From: Bacteroidaceae bacterium | GTDB taxonomy: Bacteria > Bacteroidota > Bacteroidia > Bacteroidales > Bacteroidaceae | NCBI GenBank assembly: GCA_016284115.1 | Contig: JAEEOD010000001.1 | Coordinates: 1-17,110 of the forward strand | DNA: 17,110 nucleotides | Direction: 5' to 3' | Translations under genes and position numbers: made by a program | In this document: positions 7,569 through 14,806 of the stretch, piece after piece | Layout: each line of letters begins with the position of its first letter | Position numbering within the stretch: position 1 is the first letter of the stretch | Notes under the pieces: generated by a model | What the model was told of the DNA's origin: nothing | Seen by the model: only the letters and a program-made list of their open reading frames with translations | Databases searched by the model: none

Positions 7569-9962
7569 AATACGTATGTGGGCTACAATACGGAGTTTGA
7601 AGAGAGGGTTGCTGTTAAGGAATTCTTTATGAAAGGCGTAACCCAACGTGATGACAACCAGACAACTGTCAGCGTCAGCAACTCTGAGAACACCAATAGT
7701 TTCTTGGAACAGAAAGAGAAGTTCAAGAAAGAGGCTCGTCGTATTCGTCAGTTGAAGAATGAGCATATCGTTACTGTTCATGATCTGTTTGAGGAAAACG
7801 GGACTGCCTATTATGTGATGGACTATGTAGATGGCGAGAACCTTGCAGAGCGATTGAAGCGTACAGGCAGACCGATGACTGAGTCCGAAGTGAAACTGAT
7901 ACTTCCGCAAATTCTTGATGCGCTAAAATCGGTTCATGATGCTGGTATATGGCACCTCGACTTGAAACCTGCAAATATCATGTTGGAAAAAGGTGGCAAG
8001 GTGAAGCTTATTGACTTTGGAGCATCAAAGCAGCTGAATGCCCAGAAAGGTGGAGCCACGACCGGTACTGCAATCAGTTATACCAACGGCTACGCTCCTC
8101 GTGAGCAAATGGAGCAGAACTACGATAAGTTCGGTCCTTGGACAGACATCTATGCGCTTGGTGCAACACTTTACAATTTGCTGACCAATAAACGCCCTCC
8201 TCTGCCGACGGACATTGACGATGACGAAAGTGAAGACAAGCACGAAGCTCTGCCTTTCCCTGATGGAGTTGGCAGCTTAAAGTTCCTCGTGTTGCAGATG
8301 ATGAAGACAAATCGAATACAGCGTCCTCAAAACATTGATGCGATTATATTTGCAGAGCAGTCAAGAAAGGAAGAAGCCAAACAAGTTCTAAAGCAAAAAC
8401 CAATAGCGTCCAATACTACTGCTGATGACGATGAAACAACAATTATCTCTGATTCAAGGACAAAGAAACAAATTACAGATTCGATTACTGATGACACATC
8501 AAAATGTGACTCAGAAAAGTTATTTATAACATCAAATGACGACAATCTTGCACCAACAGAAGGGAATAACGATACAAAATCTGGTGGAAAGCAAATTATA
8601 GATTACGTTAAACAACCATTTGGAAGAGTTTTACTTACATTTATGGCTCTTGCAATATCGGTGTGTGTCATGATTATTATTGTTCCAAGTCTGTTTTATA
8701 TTTTGGGAGAAAGTACTTATGTCCAAAAGACACAAACCCTAGAACTAACACTTGGTGATTTCGTCTTATCAGATTTTTCTTCATTGATACAGATTGCATA
8801 TTATCTTTTTATTATCATTTCTGTTGTTTATTTAATACCCTTAATTATGGGTTTTCGCCATGTTAATTCACTATTGGCAAATTTATTAATTCTAACTTGC
8901 ATATTCAGTGTAGGCAAATTTATTTACAACCTGATAGTTGCAGAAGAAACATTACTTAATTGGATTCTATTTTATGGTGAACATTTACTTTTTATTATTT
9001 GTGGTCTAATAATCATTAATATTTATAATGGGAGAATAAGAAAGTTAAGTTTTGTTTTGATTGTATATAGTGTAATTTGTTCTTTATTAAATCTTTTGGT
9101 ATATCAGGTAGGTATAAGTTTTGACTCAGCAATACAGTACGGATGTTATGATATTTTGGTTTGGAGTATAGATTTACTCCAAGTTTGGGGTATATGGTGG
9201 TTCCTGTCAACTAATAAATCACATGTCGCAACAGACACAAACAATTTTTTAATAGGCAACAAAGAAAACGCAACAAGTGTTAAGTCTATCGTCTCAATGA
9301 CAGCAGTGGTGTTTGGTGTTATCTTTATTTCTGCATATTACAACTATAAACAGAATAATGGCTATGTTGATAATAAAGAGTATCAGAATGACTGGGGTGT
9401 AGGAGTTTATGCAGGAAATATTGAAGATGGAAAACCTAATGGACAAGGCACAGTCAGATATAATGACGGTTCAGAATACAAAGGCGGTTTTCATGATGGA
9501 TTGCCAAATGGCAAAGGCACTTATAAAAATTCAAAAGGACACATTGTTTTTGAAGGAGTATATGGTAATGGAAAACGCGCAAGAGGCACTCATTATGCAG
9601 ATGACGGGACTGTACTTTTCAAGGGCACATATAATAGAGATGGACTGAGATTAGAAGGATATGGTAAAGAAACAGGTAAAAATAACGACAGTGTGACCTG
9701 GGAATACGAAGGTGAATACAAAAAGGGAAAGTGGAATGGAAAAGGCACAATGACATGGAGTAATGGGCACAAATATGAAGGAGATTGGATAGACGGACAT
9801 CGTACAGGCAATGGTACTTATACGTTTAATGAAAAAAGAAATGGGTATGGTTACAAATACGTAGGAGGTTTCTTGAATGGAGAGTATCATGGCAAAGGAA
9901 CATGGTATTATGTTGGAGGTGGCTCAGAAAAGTGTACATACAAAAATGGTAAACAATTATAA
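7488..9962 (+). CDS. Ser/Thr protein kinase with seven membrane helices and a long MORN tail (kinase 2)
   Basis: An 824-residue protein. Kinase domain in the first 290 residues: glycine loop GRGGFGNTY (22-30), Lys44 in VAVKEFF, HLDLKPAN with Asp158, DFG with Asp176, and activation segment ending GYAPREQ. A juxtamembrane linker carries ADDDETTII (Thr317/Thr318). Seven hydrophobic segments follow at roughly 381-405, 433-457, 462-484, 492-513, 520-542, 553-574 and 600-622. The odd number places the C-terminal region outside. Residues about 640-824 contain about seven MORN-type repeats, such as YEGEYKKGKWNGKGTMTWSN and the next YEGDWIDG. The kinase domain is close to identical in protein sequence to kinase 1; the rest is unrelated in arrangement. 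Base composition shifts to strongly AT-rich near 8400, where the linker begins, suggesting fusion of modules of different origin. It starts TAA-TT-ATG after the SPOR gene. Confidence 0.93.
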   Translation: MQHLQPNTTLQGGKYKIERVLGRGGFGNTYVGYNTEFEERVAVKEFFMKGVTQRDDNQTTVSVSNSENTNSFLEQKEKFKKEARRIRQLKNEHIVTVHDLFEENGTAYYVMDYVDGENLAERLKRTGRPMTESEVKLILPQILDALKSVHDAGIWHLDLKPANIMLEKGGKVKLIDFGASKQLNAQKGGATTGTAISYTNGYAPREQMEQNYDKFGPWTDIYALGATLYNLLTNKRPPLPTDIDDDESEDKHEALPFPDGVGSLKFLVLQMMKTNRIQRPQNIDAIIFAEQSRKEEAKQVLKQKPIASNTTADDDETTIISDSRTKKQITDSITDDTSKCDSEKLFITSNDDNLAPTEGNNDTKSGGKQIIDYVKQPFGRVLLTFMALAISVCVMIIIVPSLFYILGESTYVQKTQTLELTLGDFVLSDFSSLIQIAYYLFIIISVVYLIPLIMGFRHVNSLLANLLILTCIFSVGKFIYNLIVAEETLLNWILFYGEHLLFIICGLIIINIYNGRIRKLSFVLIVYSVICSLLNLLVYQVGISFDSAIQYGCYDILVWSIDLLQVWGIWWFLSTNKSHVATDTNNFLIGNKENATSVKSIVSMTAVVFGVIFISAYYNYKQNNGYVDNKEYQNDWGVGVYAGNIEDGKPNGQGTVRYNDGSEYKGGFHDGLPNGKGTYKNSKGHIVFEGVYGNGKRARGTHYADDGTVLFKGTYNRDGLRLEGYGKETGKNNDSVTWEYEGEYKKGKWNGKGTMTWSNGHKYEGDWIDGHRTGNGTYTFNEKRNGYGYKYVGGFLNGEYHGKGTWYYVGGGSEKCTYKNGKQL

Positions 9963-9982
9963 TTATCCCATGACATGTTGAT

Positions 9983-10477
9983 ATGGAAGTAGAAAGATTA
10001 ATAGTATATAGGATTGTTCCCTTTGAATTGAATATACAAGTCGGAGAGAGTGCGCTCCCTACAAAATGGGAACATGTAACAGATTTCAAAAAACGTAATG
10101 AAGAGGCATTGGAAAGGAATCGGCCTGAAACATTTCCTCCAAGAGATAAATGTTTGTACATTTGTTTCTCAAAAGAAAATGCGTATGAGTGGGCAAGAAT
10201 AAAATACAGTAATAGGAATACACCTTACAAACTTCTTACATTAGAAGTTTGTGGTGAATTATTTTGGCTGAAGGCATGTTGTTATAATAGGATTCACGAA
10301 ACCGACAGCCAAGATATATTAAACAAAGCGTGCGTTGATTATTGGAATTCTTTAGTTCAAGACAATAGAATGTTGACAATAGGCAATGAATATGAAGGCC
10401 TATTCGTGGGAGAAAACAAGATTATTGATATTGAATTTAAGAATTATATCAATGGCGAAAGTTTTGATGTAGAATAG
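9983..10477 (+). CDS. Small cytoplasmic protein resembling DUF2441 (possible ADP-ribosyltransferase fold)
   Basis: A 164-residue protein without signal peptide or membrane helix. It opens with a strand VERLIVYRIVPFE. A central block follows with E-x-x-R...FPPRDKCLYICFSKENAYEWA, then a strand KLLTLEVCG, a segment with ACVDYWN, and a closing strand with GLFVGENKIIDIEF. This order of elements (YR near the start, an FP-R-LY strand followed by a helix with A-x-x-W, later A-x-x-YW and a final G-x-x-x-I) is how I remember DUF2441-type proteins, which have been grouped with the ADP-ribosyltransferase/RES fold. The match is from memory and weak; no catalytic triad can be assigned with certainty. It lies 20 nt after kinase 2 and 20 nt before a caspase-like gene, in an AT-rich stretch. 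It could be a toxic effector or a target of the kinase (inference). Confidence 0.55.
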   Translation: MEVERLIVYRIVPFELNIQVGESALPTKWEHVTDFKKRNEEALERNRPETFPPRDKCLYICFSKENAYEWARIKYSNRNTPYKLLTLEVCGELFWLKACCYNRIHETDSQDILNKACVDYWNSLVQDNRMLTIGNEYEGLFVGENKIIDIEFKNYINGESFDVE

Positions 10478-10497
10478 TATTTAAGAGTTAGGGAGCT

Positions 10498-11094
10498 ATG
10501 ACTTATTTTGTTTCTATCCAAAGCTTATGTGGAGCAGATGGAGAGGCTACTGGGAGTATGCTTGTCAACCATTTTGTTGAGCATCCCAATTCAAATGCTA
10601 TTGTAATCCCTCCAATTAAGGTTAAATCATTTAATGAATTGAATAAAGCAATTGAACGGTTTAACACATCAATTAGTAGCAAAAATAATCTGGTTATTTG
10701 TATAGATGCTCATTCGTGCGAAAGTTATTTAACATTCAAAGATGCGAGATCTATAAATAAAGAAGATTTCGTAGAGTTTTTTGAATGGAAGAAGATTGAT
10801 GAAGTTATAGAAGAATTATATCCAATATTTCAAAAGAATGTACTTGTCATATTCGTTTCATGTCGGTCTGCATCATATTTCGCATCCTCAAAGACTTCTC
10901 ATGTGAGCGTACTTGCTTCAGAAGGAGAGGTAAATTCATGGAGGGCGAAAGAACTATTGACAGTTTTTTATGACGTATACTGCGAAAGCAATAATATTGA
11001 GCAAGCTTACAATGAGATGATTAAGAAGTATCCGTTGGAAGAAGAAAAGAAAAAAACAAGCAAATTTAAAGCGGTTCTCAAACTATTTTTATAA
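10498..11094 (+). CDS. Divergent cytoplasmic caspase/CHAT-like cysteine peptidase
   Basis: A 198-residue protein with no signal peptide. Two features point to the caspase/CHAT fold. A hydrophobic strand LVICIDAHS carries a candidate catalytic His72; the usual HG is HS here. A second strand VLVIFVSC carries candidate Cys122 in SCRSASYF, similar to the CxSA motif of CHAT proteases. The spacing of 50 residues between the two is in the normal range for a compact member. The C-terminus is a charged helix followed by KFKAVLKLFL, a short amphipathic end that might touch the membrane. Kinase 3 starts 3 nt after its stop. It therefore pairs with the exported caspase-like protein at 654 as a second, cytoplasmic protease of the system. 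Activity is uncertain because of the HS change. Confidence 0.62.
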   Translation: MTYFVSIQSLCGADGEATGSMLVNHFVEHPNSNAIVIPPIKVKSFNELNKAIERFNTSISSKNNLVICIDAHSCESYLTFKDARSINKEDFVEFFEWKKIDEVIEELYPIFQKNVLVIFVSCRSASYFASSKTSHVSVLASEGEVNSWRAKELLTVFYDVYCESNNIEQAYNEMIKKYPLEEEKKKTSKFKAVLKLFL

Positions 11095-11097
11095 ACG

Positions 11098-11178
11098 ATG
11101 CAACACCTACAACCTAACACCACCTTGCAGGGTGGAAAATACAGAATAGAGCGAGTGCTGGGGCAGGGAGGCTTTGGC
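11098..11178 (+). repeat. Kinase 5' cassette, copy 2 of 3
   Basis: Nearly identical in DNA to 7488-7568 (4 differences in 81) and 13169-13249 (5 differences in 81). Similarity drops sharply just after the GGFG codons, since the downstream kinase domain belongs to a different subgroup. Confidence 0.85.
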
Positions 11179-12210
11179 ATTACTTACTTGGCTACGCAAA
11201 CGTCGTTGCAGCGTAAGGTAGCTATCAAGGAATTCTTCATGAAGGAATTCTGCAGTCGGGATGAAGCGACCCTGACGATGCTGACTTCTTCTGTAGGTAG
11301 TAGTAAGCAGGTGGAGCAGTATAGGAAGAAGTTTATCAAGGAGGCAAGGAACTTGGCAAGGCTTAATCATCCTAACATCATTAGCGTGATTGATGTGTTT
11401 GAGGAAAACGGTACCGTGTATTATGCAATGCCTTATCTGGTTGGTGGCTCTTTACTAGATTACGTCAAGGCTCATGGGATGCTCTCTGAGACAATGGCAT
11501 TGGAGTATGTCCGACAGATTGCCAGTGCTCTAAAGTATATGCACGAAGAAGAACACATCTGCCACTATGACGTAAAGCCTGCCAATATCTTGCTTGATGA
11601 CAAGGACAATGCAGTATTGATTGATTTCGGAATCTCTAAAAACTATGATTCAGCGGGACATGAAACAACCACTACACCTGTTGGTATGAGCGAGGGCTAT
11701 GCTCCCATTGAACAATATCAGCAGAATGTGGAAGAGTTCTCTCCTGCCAGCGATGTCTATGCCCTTGGTGCTACGTTGTATTTTCTGCTTCATGGCAAAC
11801 GTTCTGTTTCTGCTGTTCATCGTGCGAGTGGAACAGCGCTCCTAATGAGCAAACAACTATCGCAAGGCATCAAAGACATCATTAATGCCTCAATGAAGAT
11901 CTCTAAGCGAGAAAGGGCTAAGAGTGTGGATGTATTTTTGAAAGATAGTTATTTCTCAGAGCGAGAGACAAGCTCATTCAATAATTATGTAGCTGATGAC
12001 GAAGAAACATTAATTGAAAAGCCTATAAATCAGGAATACAAGACTAATGATGCGGAGGTGAATGATAGTTCCACAATATGGAAGTACGTTATAGGAGCAT
12101 TGTTAATTGCTGCTATGATTGTGGGCTACATCTATTATAACAATGAGAGTTCACAAAACAACAAACCACAAATAGAAAAAGCGAGCTATCAAGATTATTT
12201 TGACAAGTAA
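11098..12210 (+). CDS. Transmembrane Ser/Thr protein kinase with short outer tail (kinase 3)
   Basis: A 370-residue kinase. The glycine loop GQGGFGITY (22-30), Lys44 in VAIKEFF, HYDVKPAN with Asp158, DFG with Asp176 and GYAPIEQ are all present. The catalytic loop is HYD rather than HRD, again non-RD, and the body of the domain (ARLNHPNIISVIDVFEE, MPYLVGGSLLDYV) belongs to a different subgroup from the other three kinases. A linker motif DDEETLI (Thr304) precedes a single membrane helix at about 330-348. Only about 20 residues follow the helix, so unlike kinases 1 and 2 it has no sensor domain of its own and may rely on the lipoprotein encoded 24 nt downstream. The first 81 nt are nearly the same as in kinases 2 and 4 although the rest is diverged, which suggests gene conversion of the 5' end. 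Confidence 0.92.
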   Translation: MQHLQPNTTLQGGKYRIERVLGQGGFGITYLATQTSLQRKVAIKEFFMKEFCSRDEATLTMLTSSVGSSKQVEQYRKKFIKEARNLARLNHPNIISVIDVFEENGTVYYAMPYLVGGSLLDYVKAHGMLSETMALEYVRQIASALKYMHEEEHICHYDVKPANILLDDKDNAVLIDFGISKNYDSAGHETTTTPVGMSEGYAPIEQYQQNVEEFSPASDVYALGATLYFLLHGKRSVSAVHRASGTALLMSKQLSQGIKDIINASMKISKRERAKSVDVFLKDSYFSERETSSFNNYVADDEETLIEKPINQEYKTNDAEVNDSSTIWKYVIGALLIAAMIVGYIYYNNESSQNNKPQIEKASYQDYFDK

Positions 12211-12233
12211 TAAAAACTAAAATTATAAGAGTT

Positions 12234-13166
12234 ATGAAAAGTGTATTAAAATCATTGATGCTGGTTATTATGACTTCTGTTTTGTTCGCTTCCTGCGATG
12301 AACAAAAGAAAGAACTGAAGAGCCTGGTCGAAAAAATGAACAGCGACTGTCCATTGCCGTTAGGCGATATTGGATCAGTTAATAGTATTATGTTTGATGG
12401 TGACGTTGTAGAAATGAAATTTACAAGCAATGAGTCATTTGCTCCAGTTTCTTCTTTGTCAAATCATCAACAAGAATTAAAAGAGATGCTTGGTATGAGT
12501 CTTTCAAAGGGATCAAGTGATAAACTGGTAGAAAAGATTATCGCTGCTGGAGTGAATTTTCGAACTGTTTTTGTTGGAATGCAAAGCGGAGAAAAGATTG
12601 TACTTGAAGTTACACCTGATGAATTGAAAACTTATGCAGAAAAATACTCAAATATGACTGACCAACAAAAATTAATAGTAACTATGTATATTGGTACTAA
12701 GGTTAAATTACCTGTGTCAATAGACAATATGACAAAGTTGGTAGGCTTGTCTTTGACTTCTGATGCCCTTAAATACAAATACGAAGTGAATGATGCAGAA
12801 ACGGGACAAAATATGGACTCTGCTATAAGTTTTATGAAATACATTACATTGTCCCAGATGGCAAACAGCTTAAAAGGTGGGATGATGGGTGAGAGAAATA
12901 GACAATTCTATCAAGCATTAATAGATTGTAACCAAGGAGCAGAGTATGAGTATCATGAATTGCAGACAGGAAAGAAAGCTTCTTTCAGAATATCAACCGA
13001 TGAGATACGAGAAGTTCTAAATGGGAAATGGGATAATCAGCCAACGGCCCAAGAATGGGAGAATCTTGGCAATGCATTGGAAGAATTTGGGCAATCGTAT
13101 GGAGGAGACTCTTTAGCATATGATGATGGAGTTGTTGATTCTGTTGTCTATGATGAAAATTGGTAA
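12234..13166 (+). CDS. Exported lipoprotein of unknown function
   Basis: A 310-residue protein with a typical lipoprotein signal: basic start, hydrophobic core, and lipobox FASC with Cys21 as the lipidated residue. Acidic residues directly after the cysteine (C-D-E-Q-K-K) resemble the negatively charged lipoprotein export signals of Bacteroidota, so surface exposure is possible. The body is a soluble mixed alpha/beta protein with phrases such as VEMKFTSNESFAPVSSL and a pair of Met-rich helices (SAISFMKYITLSQMANSL), and ends in an acidic tail (DSLAYDDGVVDSVVYDENW). I do not recognise a family. It lies between the short-tailed kinase 3 and kinase 4, with its stop 2 nt before kinase 4. It may provide the outer sensor part for kinase 3 (inference). 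Confidence 0.85.
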   Translation: MKSVLKSLMLVIMTSVLFASCDEQKKELKSLVEKMNSDCPLPLGDIGSVNSIMFDGDVVEMKFTSNESFAPVSSLSNHQQELKEMLGMSLSKGSSDKLVEKIIAAGVNFRTVFVGMQSGEKIVLEVTPDELKTYAEKYSNMTDQQKLIVTMYIGTKVKLPVSIDNMTKLVGLSLTSDALKYKYEVNDAETGQNMDSAISFMKYITLSQMANSLKGGMMGERNRQFYQALIDCNQGAEYEYHELQTGKKASFRISTDEIREVLNGKWDNQPTAQEWENLGNALEEFGQSYGGDSLAYDDGVVDSVVYDENW

Positions 13167-13168
13167 TT

Positions 13169-13249
13169 ATGCAACACTTACAATCTAATACCACCTTGCA
13201 GGGTGGAAAATATAGAATAGAGCGAGTGCTGGGGCAAGGAGGCTTTGGC
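13169..13249 (+). repeat. Kinase 5' cassette, copy 3 of 3
   Basis: Same 27-codon cassette as at 7488 and 11098. With copy 1 it also shares the preceding bases TAATT just before the ATG and further similarity into the N-lobe (TTTGGCAATACGTAT). Confidence 0.85.
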
Positions 13250-14698
13250 AATACGTATATTGGCTACAATACGGAGTTTGAAGAAACCGTAGCCATCAAA
13301 GAATTCTTCATGAAAGGCGTGACGGAACGAGATGAAACGACTTGTGCTGTCAGTGTGAGTAACGCAGATAACGTCGGCCAGTTTGAAGAGCAGCGTGAAA
13401 AGTTCAAAAAGGAGGCTCGTCGTTTACGCAAGTTGAAGAATGAGCACATAGTGAAAGTACACGATCTGTTTGAAGAAAACGGTACAGCCTATTATGTCAT
13501 GGACTATATTGATGGCGAGTCATTGGCAGAGAAAATGAAAAAGACAGGCCAGCCATTTACTGAGGCAGAAGTCAGGGGTATCCTCTCGCAGATACTTGAA
13601 GCATTAAAGGAAGTGCATCAGAACGAAATATGGCATTTGGACTTGAAGCCAGGAAACATTATGGTGGATAAGCAAGGGAATGCTTATCTGATAGACTTTG
13701 GTGCCAGTAAGCAGATTCGTGCCAATGGCAGTATGACTACTTCAACAGCACTCTGCTACACTCCTGGATATGCTCCCAATGAACAGATAGGCCAGATGTA
13801 CGACCGCTTTGGCCCTTGGACGGATATTTATGCCCTTGGCGCTACAATTTACAATCTTCTGACAAACAAAAAACCACCTATGGCCATTGACATTGAGGAA
13901 GATGAGGAAGATGCATTCGATTTTCCCAATACAGTATCTGATGGTATGCGCAAGCTGGTTGTCTGGATGATGCAGCCAAAAAGAAAGGCAAGACCGCAGA
14001 GTGTGGATGAGGTTATCGAACTGATTGAAAAACAGCCACAAGAAGAGGCCCCCAATCCCGTTTCGAAGGTAAAACCTGTTTTGGAGCCTGAACCTGAAAA
14101 TGAGGAGACTCTGTTGATTGGTCAATCTGATTCTAACAATTCTGAAAAGACAGCAAATCAAAGTCAAAATAATGATGAGGAGCCAACAATTCTGGTGGTT
14201 TCAAAAAAGAATCAGAAGCCAGCCCCCCACATTGTTTCTAACAATTTCTTGTCACAGAGAGCAATTAAAGTTGGCGATTTTATCTTTGAGGATGGAACCT
14301 ATTCTGACAATATAAGAAGTGACAAGAAGAAGGTGATAGGAACGCTCTTCTCTTATTATGGTGGTGCCCATGGGCAAATTATTTCTGCCATTAAACCTGA
14401 TGATAACATGTCCATCAATGGGAAGGAACTAAAATGGCACGAAGCTTCTATAGCGGAATGGGTAGAAGTTATCCAGAATCTTGGACATTGCAAAGTGAAT
14501 TTCTCTTCTTGGGAATATCGTTTCTTCTCTAATGATGTACGGAGCATCCTAATTAATCATCAAATAAAGGAGATAAGATATGCAACAAGAAAATCTGTTA
14601 GCGGAGTGGCTTATGTAGTAAATCTTGAAAGCTGTAGACTAACTCCAATTGATGATGACAACACAACACTTCCATACATATTTATAAGTGAATTCTAA
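13169..14698 (+). CDS. Ser/Thr protein kinase with soluble C-terminal domain (kinase 4)
   Basis: The start is the ATG at 13169 (509 residues), which matches the MQHLQ starts of kinases 2 and 3; a TTG nine bases upstream is not needed. Glycine loop GQGGFGNTY (22-30), Lys44, HLDLKPGN with Asp158, DFG with Asp176 and GYAPNEQ are present. The linker has two acidic-Thr motifs: EETLLIG (Thr314) and DEEPTILV (Thr340). No membrane helix is visible, so unlike the other three kinases it should be cytoplasmic. Residues about 365-509 form a separate domain beginning VGDFIFEDGTYSDNI, then KKVIGTLFSYYGGAHGQIIS. The VGD...DGTYS...K..IG..F pattern resembles a module of Bacteroidota surface and phage-tail-like proteins, but I cannot name a family or function. 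It is the last gene of the unit, followed by a terminator. Confidence 0.92.
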   Translation: MQHLQSNTTLQGGKYRIERVLGQGGFGNTYIGYNTEFEETVAIKEFFMKGVTERDETTCAVSVSNADNVGQFEEQREKFKKEARRLRKLKNEHIVKVHDLFEENGTAYYVMDYIDGESLAEKMKKTGQPFTEAEVRGILSQILEALKEVHQNEIWHLDLKPGNIMVDKQGNAYLIDFGASKQIRANGSMTTSTALCYTPGYAPNEQIGQMYDRFGPWTDIYALGATIYNLLTNKKPPMAIDIEEDEEDAFDFPNTVSDGMRKLVVWMMQPKRKARPQSVDEVIELIEKQPQEEAPNPVSKVKPVLEPEPENEETLLIGQSDSNNSEKTANQSQNNDEEPTILVVSKKNQKPAPHIVSNNFLSQRAIKVGDFIFEDGTYSDNIRSDKKKVIGTLFSYYGGAHGQIISAIKPDDNMSINGKELKWHEASIAEWVEVIQNLGHCKVNFSSWEYRFFSNDVRSILINHQIKEIRYATRKSVSGVAYVVNLESCRLTPIDDDNTTLPYIFISEF

Positions 14699-14740
14699 CT
14701 ACACGCCCTATTATAAGGCAAGACACTTGTTTCGTACAAC

Positions 14741-14772
14741 AATCCCACCACTTCATACAAGATGGTGGGATT
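14741..14772 (+). terminator. Hairpin terminator closing the kinase operon
   Basis: A perfect 10-bp inverted repeat AATCCCACCA (14741-14750) / TGGTGGGATT (14763-14772) encloses a 12-nt loop. It is followed by AGTTTTGTTT, a broken U-run. It lies 42 nt after the stop of kinase 4 in the only long gap of the window (14699-14832). It fits an intrinsic terminator, with the T tract a little interrupted. Confidence 0.75.
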
Positions 14773-14775
14773 AGT

Positions 14776-14806
14776 TTTGTTTGGCCTGAAAAGGATTGTA
14801 TCTTTG
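14776..14806 (+). promoter_or_regulatory. Bacteroidota-type promoter (TTTG-N19-TATCTTTG)
   Basis: TTTG at 14776-14779 and TATCTTTG at 14799-14806 are separated by 19 nt. This matches the -33/-7 consensus of the Bacteroidota primary sigma factor. Transcription would start a few bases after 14806, giving a short leader before the ATG at 14833. It directly follows the terminator hairpin, so the two sites mark the border between two transcription units. Confidence 0.78.

Noticed and set aside
9400..9960. Possible tandem DNA repeat in the MORN region of kinase 2
   Set aside because: The repeats are at the protein level with varied DNA, so they are part of the MORN domain and not a separate DNA element.
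13160..13168. TTG start nine bases upstream for kinase 4
   Set aside because: The ATG at 13169 gives the same MQHLQ start as kinases 2 and 3 and avoids overlap with the lipoprotein stop.
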